A stretch of 56,019 nt of DNA from Clostridia bacterium (GTDB taxonomy: Bacteria > Bacillota > Clostridia > Christensenellales > Aristaeellaceae), in contig JAFWES010000069.1 of assembly GCA_017512805.1 (NCBI GenBank), positions 1-56,019 on the forward strand. The letters are read 5' to 3'. Below, in pieces: positions 47,588 to 56,019 of this stretch (position 1 is its first letter; each line of letters begins with the position of its first letter). A model generated the notes under the pieces. The model was not told the DNA's origin. It did not search any database and worked only from the letters and a program-made list of their open reading frames with translations. The position numbers were made by a program, and so were the translations under genes.

Positions 47588-48664
47588 ATGGGACAGAAAA
47601 TGCTCATGAAGGGGAATGAAGCCATCGCGGAGGCGGCGATTCAGGCGGGCTGCCGGTTTTTCTTCGGCTATCCCATTACCCCTCAGAATCAGATTCCGGA
47701 GTATATGTCCAAGCGGCTTCCCAAAATCGAGGGCGGCTGCTTTCTGCAGGCGGAGAGCGAAGTCGCCGCCATCAATATGGTCTACGGCGCGGCCGGCGCC
47801 GGCGGCCGGGTGATGACCTCTTCCTCTTCCCCGGGAATTTCCCTGAAGCAGGAAGGCATCAGCTACATCGTGGGGGCGGAGCTGCCCTGCGTCATTGTCA
47901 ATATGGTCCGGGGCGGCCCCGGCCTGGGCTCCATTCAACCCGCCCAGAGCGACTACTATCAGTCCACCCGGGGCGGCGGGCACGGGGATTACCGGATGCT
48001 GGTGCTGGCGCCTTCCTCCGTGCAGGAGGCGGTGGAGCTGACCCAGACGGCTTTCGACCTGGCGGACAAGTACCGTAATCCGGTGCTGGTCATGGGAGAC
48101 GGGCTGATCGGACAGATGATGGAGCCGGTGGAGATGCCGGAGTACAAAAAGCCGGCTGACCTGCCGGAGAAGACTTGGGCGGCGACCGGGTGGACCCCGT
48201 CGTCTGACCGGGAGCGGGCGATTATCAACTCTCTGTATATTGATCCCGCTGTGCTGGAGAAGCATGTAAACCATCTGTATGAAAAATACGCGGTCATGGA
48301 GCGGACGGAATGCCGCTGGCAGGAGGAGATGACCGAGGACGCGGACTACGTGATCGTGGCCTACGGGACCACCGCCCGCATCGCCCGCAGCGCCATGCGC
48401 AAGCTTCGGGCGGAAGGCATCCGGGCGGGCCTGATCCGGCCCATTACGCTCTGGCCTTTCCCCAATGCGCCGATCGCAAAAGCGGCGGAGCACGCGAAGG
48501 CCTTCCTGACGGTGGAAATGAGCATGGGACAGATGGTGGACGACGTGCGGCTGGCTGTGGACGGAAAGAAACCGGTTCGCTTCTTTGGCCGGACCGGCGG
48601 CATCGTGCCCACCGTCCGGGAAATCATCACCGAAGTGGAAAAAATCGCGAAGGAGGAGGCGTAA
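47588..48664 (+). CDS. vorB: 2-oxoacid:ferredoxin oxidoreductase alpha subunit (VorB/KorA type)
   Basis: 358 residues. Begins '[18 protein letters not shown]' and contains '[16 protein letters not shown]', '[28 protein letters not shown]' core blocks and the C-terminal 'GRTGGIVPT'. Binds CoA and the oxoacid together with the beta subunit. The four-subunit layout with a separate ferredoxin fits 2-oxoisovalerate (VOR) or 2-oxoglutarate (KOR) enzymes; the symbol follows the common naming of this alpha subunit, but the substrate is not proven. The ATG at 47588 is preferred over an in-frame GTG at 47579 because AAGGAG is correctly spaced. Confidence 0.92.
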   Translation: MGQKMLMKGNEAIAEAAIQAGCRFFFGYPITPQNQIPEYMSKRLPKIEGGCFLQAESEVAAINMVYGAAGAGGRVMTSSSSPGISLKQEGISYIVGAELPCVIVNMVRGGPGLGSIQPAQSDYYQSTRGGGHGDYRMLVLAPSSVQEAVELTQTAFDLADKYRNPVLVMGDGLIGQMMEPVEMPEYKKPADLPEKTWAATGWTPSSDRERAIINSLYIDPAVLEKHVNHLYEKYAVMERTECRWQEEMTEDADYVIVAYGTTARIARSAMRKLRAEGIRAGLIRPITLWPFPNAPIAKAAEHAKAFLTVEMSMGQMVDDVRLAVDGKKPVRFFGRTGGIVPTVREIITEVEKIAKEEA

Positions 48665-48668
48665 GCAC

Positions 48669-49406
48669 ATGGCTGTTGTATATGAAAAGACAGGCGTCCT
48701 GACGGATACGCCTCTGCATTACTGCCCTGGATGCACCCACGGAATCATCCACCGGCTGGTGGCGGAAGCCATTGACGAGCTGGGGATCCAGGGGAAGACC
48801 GTGGGCATCGCTCCGGTGGGCTGCGCGGTTTTCGCCTACAACTATTTCAACGTGGATATGATGGAAGCGGCTCACGGCCGTGCGCCGGCTGTGGCGACAG
48901 GGTGCAAGCGGGTCAACCCCGACAATATCGTATTCACCTATCAGGGGGATGGCGACCTGGCCTCCATCGGCGCGGCCGAGATTACGCACGCCGCCACCCG
49001 GGGAGAAAATATTACCGTCATTTTTGTGAATAACGCGATCTACGGTATGACCGGCGGCCAGATGGCTCCGACCACTCTGCCCGGCCAGGTGACCACCACT
49101 TCCCCTTACGGGCGGGATCCGGCCCTGTGCGGCTATCCCATCCGGGTCAGCGAGATGCTGGCCACGCTGGACGGCCCGGGATACATTGCCCGCTGCTCCG
49201 TCCACGATGTGAAGCACATCATGGATACCAAAAAGTGCATCAAAAAGGCGTTTGAGACCCAGATCGCCAGGAAGGGTTTTTCCATGGTGGAGGTGCTGTC
49301 CACCTGCCCGACCAACTGGGGTATGACGCCCCGGGAGGCGCTGAACTGGCTGGAAGCCAACATGATTCCCCAGTATCCGCTGGGGGTAAAGAAGGAGGTC
49401 GAATAA
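48669..49406 (+). CDS. 2-oxoacid:ferredoxin oxidoreductase beta subunit (TPP-binding)
   Basis: 245 residues. The TPP/Mg motif GDGD...NN is present as '[15 protein letters not shown]' and '[15 protein letters not shown]'; '[14 protein letters not shown]' near the N-terminus is also typical. Performs the thiamine-dependent decarboxylation of the 2-oxoacid. Starts 4 bases after the alpha subunit stop, with GGAGGAGG inside the end of that gene. Confidence 0.95.
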   Translation: MAVVYEKTGVLTDTPLHYCPGCTHGIIHRLVAEAIDELGIQGKTVGIAPVGCAVFAYNYFNVDMMEAAHGRAPAVATGCKRVNPDNIVFTYQGDGDLASIGAAEITHAATRGENITVIFVNNAIYGMTGGQMAPTTLPGQVTTTSPYGRDPALCGYPIRVSEMLATLDGPGYIARCSVHDVKHIMDTKKCIKKAFETQIARKGFSMVEVLSTCPTNWGMTPREALNWLEANMIPQYPLGVKKEVE

Positions 49407-49410
49407 CATC

Positions 49411-49947
49411 ATGGAAGCGCAATTCCTGATTGCCGGATTTGGCGGGCAGGGCGTGCTGCTGATCGGTCAGCTGCTGGCCAAGGCCGCCATGCACGAGGGC
49501 ATGAACGTTTCCTGGATGCCCTCCTACGGTCCCGAGATGCGGGGCGGAGAAGCCAACTGCGCGGTGGTCATTTCCGATGAACCCATCGGCTCCCCTCTGG
49601 TGACGGAAATCCCCATCGCCGTGATCATGAATAAGCCCAGCATGATCAAGTTTACCCCTGCCATGGAAAAGGGGGGCATCATGCTGTATAATTCTTCTCT
49701 GATCGACATCACCCCCGACCGGGATGACATAGAGGCGATTCCGGTGGACTGCAACGGCATCGCGGAACAGCTGGGCAACAGCCGCACCGCCAACATGGTT
49801 ATGCTGGGGGCCATCCTGAAGAAGACGGGCGTGGTTTCCATCGACGCGGCCATGGAAGCCCTGAAGGCCACCTTTGGGCCCAAAAAGGAGCATCTGCTGC
49901 CGATTAACCGCCAGGCCATGGAAAAAGGCGCGGAGGCGGTTCAATAA
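49411..49947 (+). CDS. 2-oxoacid:ferredoxin oxidoreductase gamma subunit
   Basis: 178 residues. POR-gamma domain: 'FLIAGFGGQGVLLIGQLLAKAA' style opening (~3-24), 'PSYGPEMRGGEANC' and 'VMLGAILKKTG'. Last gene of the operon, beginning 4 bases after the beta subunit stop with AGGAGG. A strong terminator lies 84 bases downstream. Confidence 0.95.
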   Translation: MEAQFLIAGFGGQGVLLIGQLLAKAAMHEGMNVSWMPSYGPEMRGGEANCAVVISDEPIGSPLVTEIPIAVIMNKPSMIKFTPAMEKGGIMLYNSSLIDITPDRDDIEAIPVDCNGIAEQLGNSRTANMVMLGAILKKTGVVSIDAAMEALKATFGPKKEHLLPINRQAMEKGAEAVQ

Positions 49948-50030
49948 AAGCAGCCGAAAAAGCGGTTCAAGTGAAGGATTTATGAAAAGAACTGATTTGG
50001 ACTGACTTCTTCGGGCGGCGCAACAAGGGA

Positions 50031-50074
50031 AACAGCCATGTTAGAGCAGGAACGCTCTGGCATGGCTGTTTTTT
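50031..50074 (+). terminator. Terminator of the oxidoreductase operon
   Basis: Perfect 10-bp outer stem (AACAGCCATG / CATGGCTGTT) with an inner AGAGC/GCTCT stem, followed by six Ts (counting the stem end). The surrounding 49948-50162 holds no gene. Confidence 0.9.
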
Positions 50075-50162
50075 GTTGCCAAAATCGTTTTTTGGATACT
50101 GACCAAGTTCAGTCGGTCCCATGAAATGACGGATGGCGGATGCAGGGCCGTGAAAGAAACGG

Positions 50163-50190
50163 TTGCTATTTTTCCGCGAACCTGTATAAT
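50163..50190 (+). promoter_or_regulatory. Promoter of the GH3 gene
   Basis: TTGCTA (50163-50168), 16-bp spacer, TATAAT (50185-50190). The leader to the ATG at 50263 is about 65 nt. Confidence 0.65.
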
Positions 50191-50262
50191 CATTTCCGGA
50201 TGAACCTCTGTTGTTTCGGAAGAAAGAAAAACATGCGGGTTTTCATGAAGGAGGACAGCTCA

Positions 50263-52851
50263 ATGCCGAAGATTTTTGCATCTGCGAGCCCGGAAGTCAG
50301 CTCCCGGGAAATCGAAAACGGTCAGCGTTCCCGGGCGATTGCCCCCCAGGGAATGGTACTGCTGGAAAACAACGGGGTGCTTCCCCTGAGGAAGACCGGA
50401 AAGATCGCCCTGTATGGGGACGGCGCCCGCCGAACGGTCAAGGGCGGCACCGGTTCCGGCGATGTCATGAGCCGGGAGACCGTCACCGTGGAGATGGGCC
50501 TGCTGGAAGCGGGATTCACCATCGTCACGAAGGACTGGATTGACCGGGACGAAGCGAATATCGAGGCCGCGCGGAAGGTCTGGGCGGATTCCCTGCGGGA
50601 AAAGTTCCAGGCAGGAGGTCAGAATCCGTTCCATCTTCTCTGGACCAATCCCTTCCGGGAGCCGGAGGTCCTCCCGGTGGAGGAGGCAGACCTTCATCCG
50701 GATCAGGCGGATACGGCCGTCTATGTGCTTTCCCGGAATTCCGGGGAAGGCGCGGACCGGAAAGACCTTCCCGGCGAATATGAGCCCCTGGAGACGGAAA
50801 TTCAGTCTCTGACCCGGATCGCCGGGGCCTATGCCCATACGGTGTTGGTGCTGAACGTGGGCGGCGTCATGGATATGAAGGCGCTCCGGGCGATCCCGGG
50901 GCTGGATGCCATCCTGCTCATGTCCCAGGCCGGGAACTACAGCGGATATGCCCTGGCGGATGTGCTGACGGGGAAAGCTTATCCCTCAGGCCATCTGACC
51001 ACGACCTGGGCCGTGAATTATACCGACTATCCCTGTGCAGATACCTTCAGCCACCGGAACGGGGATCTGGATGACGAATACTACAGGGAAGGGATCTATG
51101 TGGGCTATCGGTACTTCGATACCTTCAACATTCCCGTGCAGTACCCCTTCGGATACGGCCTCAGCTATACCACCTTTGCGATTGCGCTGGAAAGCGTTTC
51201 CGCCGACGCGGAAAAGGTATGCCTGGCGGTCGGGGTGACCAATACCGGCAGCTGCCCCGGGCGGGAAACAGTGCAGGTTTATTATTCCGCGCCGGAAGGC
51301 GCCCTGGAAAAGCCCTATCAGGAGCTGGCCGCCTTCGGGAAGACGAAGGAGCTGCAGCCGGGAGATTCCCAGGTGCTTTCCCTCTCTTTCCCCACCCGGG
51401 AGATGGCCAGCTATGATCCCGCCCGGGCGGCCTGGGTCCTGGAGAAAGGCACCTATTTCATCCGCTATGGCGTCCATTCCCGGGATACCCATATCGCAGC
51501 GGCCATACAGCTTTCCGAAGACGTGGTGACCCTGCAGCTGCAGAACCGCCTGCCCCTGGACGAATCCTTTGAGCTGATCAGCCCGAAGGGCATCACGCCC
51601 TGGAGCAGCCCGGCCATGGAGGCGGAAAAGGCCGCTGCCAGGGTGATTTCCCTGGACGCCTCCAAAGTCCGCCGGGAGGAAGCGGTTTATTCCGAAAAGC
51701 CCGAGGATCTGCCGAAGCCTGCCCGGGAGGAAAAGATTACCCTGGACGATATCCGGCAGGGGAAGGCGACGTTGGATGAGCTGGTGGGCCAGCTGACGCC
51801 CTTTGAGATGGCGACCCTGTGCGTGGGCACGGCCCGGGGCATGGAAGCCCAGGGAGGCCCTCAGATCGGAGCTGCTTCCGCTGCCTGCCCGGGCGCCGCG
51901 GGGGATACCACCTCCCTGCTGCTGGAGGACCGGGGAATCCGGAACCTGATCCTGCCGGACGGCCCGGCGGGGCTGCGGCTTTCACCCGTCTTTAAGGTGG
52001 ACGGCGAAGGCAGAATCTATACCCTCAGCGCGGCCTTCCCGGGGGTGGATATCCTGATGGACATGATGCCGAAGCCGGAGATCCCGGAGGACGCGAAGAC
52101 CTATTATCAGTATACCACCGCCATTCCGATCGCCACGCTGCTCGCCCAGACCTGGGATGAGGAAGCCATAGAGGCGGCGGGAGATATCGTGGGAAGCGAG
52201 ATGGAGATTTTCGGATGCGATCTGTGGCTGGCGCCCGGCATGAATATTCACCGGAATCCCCTCTGTGGACGGAACTTTGAATACTATTCCGAGGATCCCC
52301 TGCTGACGGGCAAGTGCGCCGCTGCGGATACACGGGGCGTCCAGAAGCATCGTTCCGCGGGCACCACGATCAAGCATTTCGCCTTCAACAATCAGGAGGA
52401 TAACCGGAACCATGTGAATTCCCACGTGGATGAGCGGGCCGTTCGGGAGATCTATCTGAAGGGATTCGAGATCGCCGTGCGGGAGGCTCAGCCCAAGGCG
52501 ATCATGACCTCTTATAACCTGATCAATGGGGAGCATACCGCCAACAGCCGGGATCTGATTACTTCGATGGCCCGGGATGAATGGGGCTTTGAGGGCATCG
52601 TGATGACCGACTGGGGCACCACGGGGAGCGATCATCACCCGAAAGAATCCTGGAAGTACGGGGACTCCTGTGCCTCGGGATGCATCAAGGCCGGTAACGA
52701 CCTGACCATGCCCGGAAGCGACCGGGACGTGGAGGATATTCTGAATGCCCTGGGGAAGAAAGAAGGGGAGGTGCCCTACCCGCTGACCCTGGGCGAGCTG
52801 CAGGCCTGCGCCAGGCGTATGATTGCGCTGATCCTGCGGATGGAACGGTGA
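50263..52851 (+). CDS. Domain-permuted GH3 beta-glucosidase
   Basis: 862 residues. The usual order is reversed: the (alpha/beta) sandwich domain comes first (~15-290, 'GMVLLENNGVLPLR', 'YPFGYGLSYTTF'), then a fibronectin-III-like domain (~320-430), then the TIM-barrel GH3-N domain (~500-860) with 'LILPDGPAGLRLS', 'APGMNIHRNPLCGRNFEY', 'IKHFAFNNQEDNRN' and the nucleophile D783 in 'GIVMTDWGTTGS'. This arrangement is known in clostridial and ruminococcal beta-glucosidases. No signal peptide: cytoplasmic hydrolysis of imported beta-glucosides. ATG at 50263 with AAGGAGG 8 bases upstream; an upstream frame extension has no site. Confidence 0.93.
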   Translation: MPKIFASASPEVSSREIENGQRSRAIAPQGMVLLENNGVLPLRKTGKIALYGDGARRTVKGGTGSGDVMSRETVTVEMGLLEAGFTIVTKDWIDRDEANIEAARKVWADSLREKFQAGGQNPFHLLWTNPFREPEVLPVEEADLHPDQADTAVYVLSRNSGEGADRKDLPGEYEPLETEIQSLTRIAGAYAHTVLVLNVGGVMDMKALRAIPGLDAILLMSQAGNYSGYALADVLTGKAYPSGHLTTTWAVNYTDYPCADTFSHRNGDLDDEYYREGIYVGYRYFDTFNIPVQYPFGYGLSYTTFAIALESVSADAEKVCLAVGVTNTGSCPGRETVQVYYSAPEGALEKPYQELAAFGKTKELQPGDSQVLSLSFPTREMASYDPARAAWVLEKGTYFIRYGVHSRDTHIAAAIQLSEDVVTLQLQNRLPLDESFELISPKGITPWSSPAMEAEKAAARVISLDASKVRREEAVYSEKPEDLPKPAREEKITLDDIRQGKATLDELVGQLTPFEMATLCVGTARGMEAQGGPQIGAASAACPGAAGDTTSLLLEDRGIRNLILPDGPAGLRLSPVFKVDGEGRIYTLSAAFPGVDILMDMMPKPEIPEDAKTYYQYTTAIPIATLLAQTWDEEAIEAAGDIVGSEMEIFGCDLWLAPGMNIHRNPLCGRNFEYYSEDPLLTGKCAAADTRGVQKHRSAGTTIKHFAFNNQEDNRNHVNSHVDERAVREIYLKGFEIAVREAQPKAIMTSYNLINGEHTANSRDLITSMARDEWGFEGIVMTDWGTTGSDHHPKESWKYGDSCASGCIKAGNDLTMPGSDRDVEDILNALGKKEGEVPYPLTLGELQACARRMIALILRMER

Positions 52852-52857
52852 ATCTTA

Positions 52858-52885
52858 CTCCCCCCGTTTCGCGGGGGGGAGCTTT
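52858..52885 (+). terminator. Terminator after GH3 gene
   Basis: CTCCCCCC pairs with GGGGGGAG around an 8-nt loop; the tail is only CTTTC, so termination may be modest. Confidence 0.6.
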
Positions 52886-52887
52886 CA

Positions 52888-53167
52888 TTTATGCGGACGC
52901 AATCGTCCGCAGCAGGACCACTTTGATGCCAGCCGGATTCACGGGGTGGAATCATTTCAACAACTGTCCCATGGCTTTGCCTGCTGCACAGAGCGGCTGG
53001 TGGCCCTGATCCCGGAGGATCAGATTTGTCCGATGCCTTTCACCCATTGGGCGATCGGTTCGGCCTCACCCCGCTCGGCCTGGTTCATTTTCACCGGCAG
53101 ACCTTCCTGTTCCCGTTCACACTTTGCAGGATGCGGCACATAATCTCAGGTCTGTCCATATTCTGCC
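52888..53167. other. Non-coding or decayed stretch
   Basis: No frame here has a ribosome-binding site or a recognisable family. On the minus strand a short frame reads 'MNQAERGEAEPIAQWVKGIG' before a stop, with more readable codons in a second frame upstream, which looks like a decayed gene. I cannot name it. G+C is visibly lower than in the preceding GH3 gene. Confidence 0.4.
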
Positions 53168-53407
53168 TCAGCTCTCAAAATCCGTCCGGACAGAATAGGC
53201 CTCCCAGGCGTCCAGTTCCCTGATCCGGGCTTCCAGGGTGCTGCGCACGGCCTTGACGGCATCGCTGCCCAGCAGCAGCCGGAGCGGCGGATTCTCGCTT
53301 TCCAGCACGTCGATCTGTCCGAATTTCGCCTTTGCGGCCTGCACAGCGGCGGCGATGCTGGCGGGATCGGTCACATACAGCGCGATGGCCAGCGAGGTCT
53401 CGGGGTA
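53168..53407 (-). pseudogene. Short-chain dehydrogenase remnant with internal deletion
   Basis: About 80 codons on the minus strand. The upstream part ('YPETSLAIALYVTDPASI', 'QAAKAKFGQIDVL') is the D-V-T-D / F-G-x-I-D-V-L section of an SDR. It jumps directly to 'PPLRLLLGSDAVKAVRSTL' and 'EARIRELDAWEAYSVRTDF', the SDR C-terminus. The catalytic NNAG, Ser and Tyr-x3-Lys segments are missing, and so is the N-terminal NAD(P)-binding glycine loop. It ends against the ADP-ribosylglycohydrolase remnant at ~53408. Confidence 0.72.
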
Positions 53408-53408
53408 A

Positions 53409-53976
53409 TTCGGCGGCGCTGCCGGGGACACTCTGGGGTATGCCGTCGAGTTTCTCCGCGAGGGGCAGATCTTCCGCAGATACGGCGAGCGCGGCATTAC
53501 TGAATATGATCTGACCGGCGGTGTCGCGCAGATCTCCGACGATACACAGATGACGCTGTTCACCGCTAACGGCCTCCTGCTGGGGATGACCAGGGGCATG
53601 ACACGGGGCGTTGGCGGCCCTGATCCTCCACTATATCGGACTTTGCTATCGGGACTGGCTGAAAACGCAGGAAAGCAAGTATTCTCCGGAGATCCATCCC
53701 GGCTACGCCTGGCTTGGAAACATCCCCGAACTGTACAGCCCTAGAGCACCGGGAAATACCTGCCTTGCCGCCCTGCGCAGTGGAGAGCACGGGTCGGTGG
53801 AAGAACCAATCAACAATCGCAAGGGCTACGGCGGCGTGATGCGTGTTGCTCCGATTGGGCTGTACTTCAACGACAGTGGAAAGGATGTCCGGGACATTTG
53901 CCGGTTCGGTGCGGAAACAGCCGCGCTGACGCATGGACATCCTCACGGCTGGATAGATACCGGTGTGGCTTTATAA
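53409..53976 (+). pseudogene. ADP-ribosylglycohydrolase (DraG-like) remnant, frameshifted and truncated
   Basis: From 53409 one frame reads 'GAAGDTLGYAVEFLREGQIF', 'RYGERGITEYDLTGG' and the metal-binding 'ISDDTQMTLFTANGLLLG'. The homology moves to the next frame near 53605-53612 and continues 'IGLCYRDWLKTQESKYSP', 'NNRKGYGGVMRVAPIGLYF' and 'ETAALTHGHPHGWI' until a stop at 53974. The start codon region and the C-terminal third, with its second metal site, are missing. Family members remove ADP-ribose from proteins or other molecules; this copy cannot be functional. Confidence 0.82.
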
Positions 53977-54007
53977 CCGGAATAGTGTATAGCTATGTGG
54001 TAGCGTT

Positions 54008-54038
54008 AAAAAAGCCATGCAATTTCTTTGTGCATGGC
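54008..54038 (-). terminator. Leftward terminator of the acetyltransferase genes
   Basis: On the minus strand GCCATGCA pairs with TGCATGGC around a 9-nt loop and is followed by six Ts. It closes the minus-strand unit whose last gene ends at 54122. Confidence 0.85.
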
Positions 54039-54121
54039 CGTCAATGGTAGACTGGTGTTTGTACGATTAACTTCCGAGTTTGCGCGCCAAGGTATCCCGG
54101 CAAACTGGAATTGTCGGCGCA

Positions 54122-54553
54122 TCACTTGAACGCAAACACGATATCATCGGAGGCGGCATTACAGATTCCTCCTGCTTTCTCGTAACACCTGCAGGCGGAA
54201 ACATTGTGCTTATTGGTAAGCAGAAACATTTTGCGGCAGCCCAGGGCTTTCGAATGTTCGTGAACAAACCGGACAAGTTCCGTTCCGTAACCTTGATTCT
54301 GCCATCTTTTCATAACGTCAACTGTGTGCAGATAGTATACCTTCTGCCCGTCTGGCTCATGCAGAACATAACCGCAGGCAAATCCGACTGCTTTCCCGTT
54401 GTCTGAGGCGATATAACCGTATGCGTTCCTTTCGTTCAAATACGCCTTCAGCACGGCCTCATCATATTTCGTATTCTCATCATCAACAAAGTCAAGCATC
54501 AGCGCAAGATTTTGTTCCGCCAACAGTTCACACTTCATTTCATCCGACCTCAT
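54122..54553 (-). CDS. GNAT family N-acetyltransferase
   Basis: 143 residues from the ATG at 54553, which has GGAG six bases upstream. GNAT fold: beta4 'KVYYLHTVDVMKRWQNQGYG' with the acetyl-CoA loop Q/R-x2-G-x-G as 'QNQGYG', then 'TELVRFVHEHSKALGCRKM' and 'NKHNVSACRCYEKAG'. The layout resembles AAC(3)-I-like aminoglycoside acetyltransferases, but specificity cannot be read from sequence. A GTG 60 bases further upstream overlaps the previous stop and is a less likely start. Low G+C relative to the rest of the window. Confidence 0.82.
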   Translation of the reverse strand: MRSDEMKCELLAEQNLALMLDFVDDENTKYDEAVLKAYLNERNAYGYIASDNGKAVGFACGYVLHEPDGQKVYYLHTVDVMKRWQNQGYGTELVRFVHEHSKALGCRKMFLLTNKHNVSACRCYEKAGGICNAASDDIVFAFK

Positions 54554-54609
54554 ATTCCGCTCCGCCGATCGTTCATTGGATTCAAATTTGTCTGTGCGAG
54601 ACAGAATGC

Positions 54610-55125
54610 TCACTCCAGGTTCAGTTTATAATAATGGGCATCAAAACAGGTTTCTTCTCCCCATTTCCTGTAGCGTGTTTTTCTGTCCTCCGAAAACCCG
54701 AATTTGCGAAGAAGAGCGACCGACGCGAGATTGATATCCGCCACTTCTCCCGTGACGGATTTGCCTCCTTCTGTCCTTGCCCAGCGGATGATGGCATCGA
54801 TCACTTCGGTACCGAGGCCTTCCCTCCAATGGTCTTTTGAAATGCAATACCCGATATCGTAATTCCCGTTTTCGGGGAATATACAGCAGGTACCGACAGG
54901 CGTGCCATCCTCTTTCCATTCAACGATCAGATAGTATCCCTCCGGATTATCTTCCATCTCATCGACACATTTGAGATACGCTTCATCCATGTTCTCACGG
55001 ACAGGGTCGCTCATATATTTCCCGTTTTCTTTGTCTCCCCACAGAGACAGCGTAAAGTCCTTATCGGATCTCCTCCAGGAACGGATTGTCAATCTCGGCG
55101 TTTCCAGGTTTTTGTCAAGAAGCAT
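54610..55125 (-). CDS. GNAT family N-acetyltransferase, RimJ/RimL type
   Basis: 171 residues. Opens 'LETPRLTIRSWRRSDKDF', typical of RimJ/RimL-type acetyltransferases, with 'IGYCISKDHWREGLGTEVID' holding the acetyl-CoA loop and 'NLASVALLRKFGFSED' near the end. Acts on protein N-termini or small amines; the substrate is unknown. The ATG at 55125 lies downstream of GGAGGAG. Same strand as and probably co-transcribed with the neighbouring GNAT gene; the MBL-fold gene lies just upstream. Confidence 0.88.
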   Translation of the reverse strand: MLLDKNLETPRLTIRSWRRSDKDFTLSLWGDKENGKYMSDPVRENMDEAYLKCVDEMEDNPEGYYLIVEWKEDGTPVGTCCIFPENGNYDIGYCISKDHWREGLGTEVIDAIIRWARTEGGKSVTGEVADINLASVALLRKFGFSEDRKTRYRKWGEETCFDAHYYKLNLE

Positions 55126-55152
55126 TGTGTATTGTTCTCCTCCACAAATCAT

Positions 55153-55911
55153 TTAGATAGTTGTACATTCTCCATCTTCCGGAACCCGGAGCATGGAAAG
55201 GCCTCTCCTGTCCGCAAAAACTTTGATGTCTTTCCGTGTAAGCAGAGCGTGATTGACGCTGTCCAGATGAGATGCCATCACGATCGCGTGTGGAGCCGCC
55301 TGACATACCTTTTCGACATCCGACAGGTTCATGATCAATCTGCCAAGCGGTGTCGTCGCTTCGCAGCAGTTCAGTATCATGACCTCCGGATGATAGCATC
55401 TGATGGTCTGTTCCACTTCCGGGCAGTATACAGTATCAGCGGCGAGGTACAGGCACTTTTCACCGGGAGCCTGGAATACATATCCACAGACTTCGCCCAT
55501 CTTCTGAACGATTTCTTCGCTGTCTCCGTGAATGGCCTTCGTCTTATGGATTACAACTCCGCCAATGGTCAGGGAATCCGATTCAAAAGCGGCTGCATGA
55601 GCAAAGCCCATCTCCCGGATTTTCTCCGCATCCTCACCATTCTGCGCGATGATTCTCAGATTCGCAGGAAGATAATCCGGGCTGAAATGATCAAAGTGAA
55701 GATGCGTGACAAGGCAGTAATCAACATCTTTCAGCATGCGTTCCGGGGCATCCGGCAGAGCATTCATCGGGCATTTAATCCCTTGCATTTCCGGCTTGAC
55801 GGCTTTGGCGGAGAAGCCGGTTCCCTGATCCTGAAACCAGGGGTCAATAAGGAAAGTAATGCCGCCATACTTTATTTTCAAAGTAGCATTACGAATCTGT
55901 TGAATAACCAT
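55153..55911 (-). CDS. Metallo-beta-lactamase-fold hydrolase (UlaG-like)
   Basis: 252 residues. MBL-fold zinc motif H-x-H-x-D-H in 'VTHLHFDHFSPDYL', further ligand region 'YLAADTVYC' and 'VMASHLDSVNHAL'. The N-terminal 'IRNATLKIKYGGITFLIDPW' is characteristic of UlaG-like / YtkL-type hydrolases. UlaG itself is L-ascorbate-6-phosphate lactonase, but most relatives are uncharacterised. The ATG at 55911 (weak GGGTAAG) is preferred to a TTG at 55923 that has no site. Confidence 0.87.
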   Translation of the reverse strand: MVIQQIRNATLKIKYGGITFLIDPWFQDQGTGFSAKAVKPEMQGIKCPMNALPDAPERMLKDVDYCLVTHLHFDHFSPDYLPANLRIIAQNGEDAEKIREMGFAHAAAFESDSLTIGGVVIHKTKAIHGDSEEIVQKMGEVCGYVFQAPGEKCLYLAADTVYCPEVEQTIRCYHPEVMILNCCEATTPLGRLIMNLSDVEKVCQAAPHAIVMASHLDSVNHALLTRKDIKVFADRRGLSMLRVPEDGECTTI

Positions 55912-55935
55912 GTTCTTACCCAATTCTGATTTATC

Positions 55936-56019
55936 TTATGATTCGATGTTTTTCAGAATCTCGATGAGATCCTTCCAATCTGTAATAACCGGCACATCCT
56001 TATTATTCAACGTTTGGAT
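55936..56019 (-). CDS. 3' end of an unidentified gene (runs off the window)
   Basis: The last 27 codons and a TAA stop on the minus strand, reading 'KDVPVITDWKDLIEILKNI' near the end. The frame is open to the window edge and lies 24 bases upstream of the MBL-fold gene in the same direction, so it is probably the upstream member of that unit. Too short to name. Confidence 0.5.
   Translation of the reverse strand: MQTLNNKDVPVITDWKDLIEILKNIES

Noticed and set aside
54554-54613. GTG at 54613 overlapping the upstream stop as the start of the GNAT gene
   Set aside because: The overlap suggests coupling, but the extra 20 residues are not GNAT-like and GGAG is properly spaced before the ATG at 54553.

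Overview
The window is about 56 kb of gene-dense chromosome, roughly 60% G+C over most of its length. It comes from a Clostridia-type anaerobe. The evidence is the SCIFF peptide with its radical-SAM maturase, a ferredoxin-linked 2-oxoacid oxidoreductase, MsmX-type sugar-ABC ATPase use, a VanW protein, and arabinan/beta-glucan-degrading enzymes. A gut or rumen fibre-associated Clostridia (Oscillospirales/Christensenellales-like) is my best guess. I could not run a taxonomic search.

Layout. Bases 1-1611 hold the 3' part of a secreted protein with a Thr-Pro repeat stalk and SdrD-B-like domains. A GH51 arabinofuranosidase follows (2160-3674), with its own promoter, a structured leader and a terminator. 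Bases 3796-22686 form one tightly packed ten-gene operon for a synthase-dependent exopolysaccharide. Its core has the content and order of Bacillus YdaJKLMN and resembles Listeria Pss: GH8-like hydrolase, degenerate GGDEF receptor, DUF2334, GT2 synthase, BcsB-like protein. Unusual parts are added to this core: a thioredoxin domain fused to the GH8, three homologous GT-C-like membrane modules in two proteins, a further GT39-like protein, an MBOAT O-acyltransferase, and an SGNH-like protein carrying three LamG-type lectin domains. I consider this the main candidate for an undescribed system: an acetylated, possibly glycosylated, c-di-GMP-gated exopolysaccharide.

Bases 22.7-31.5 kb carry housekeeping and regulatory genes on the plus strand: an AraC regulator, PgsA, a solitary MsmX ATPase with a PucR-like regulator, an S41 protease, a VanW protein, a FAD dehydrogenase and an IMPase-family phosphatase. 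From 31.7 to 43.4 kb most genes are on the minus strand: the 5-oxoprolinase trio pxpBCA, a diaminopimelate decarboxylase followed by the stump of a GH39 gene, SMC, and a second notable protein, a TetM/EF-G-like ribosomal GTPase fused to a Rae1/YacP-type NYN ribonuclease domain.

Bases 43.5-52.9 kb hold scfA-scfB (SCIFF peptide and maturase), a NAGPA-type phosphodiester glycosidase, a DUF4037 protein, a four-gene 2-oxoacid:ferredoxin oxidoreductase operon whose promoter spacer is filled by a perfect 21-bp dyad, and a domain-permuted GH3 beta-glucosidase.

The last 3 kb differ. Bases 52.9-54.0 kb are decayed gene remnants (a short-chain dehydrogenase with an internal deletion and a frameshifted ADP-ribosylglycohydrolase). 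Bases 54.0-56.0 kb are clearly lower in G+C (about 48% in lines I counted) and carry two GNAT acetyltransferases, a UlaG-like metallo-hydrolase and the end of another gene on the minus strand. This looks like an acquired segment. I saw no rRNA, tRNA, CRISPR array or insertion sequence.
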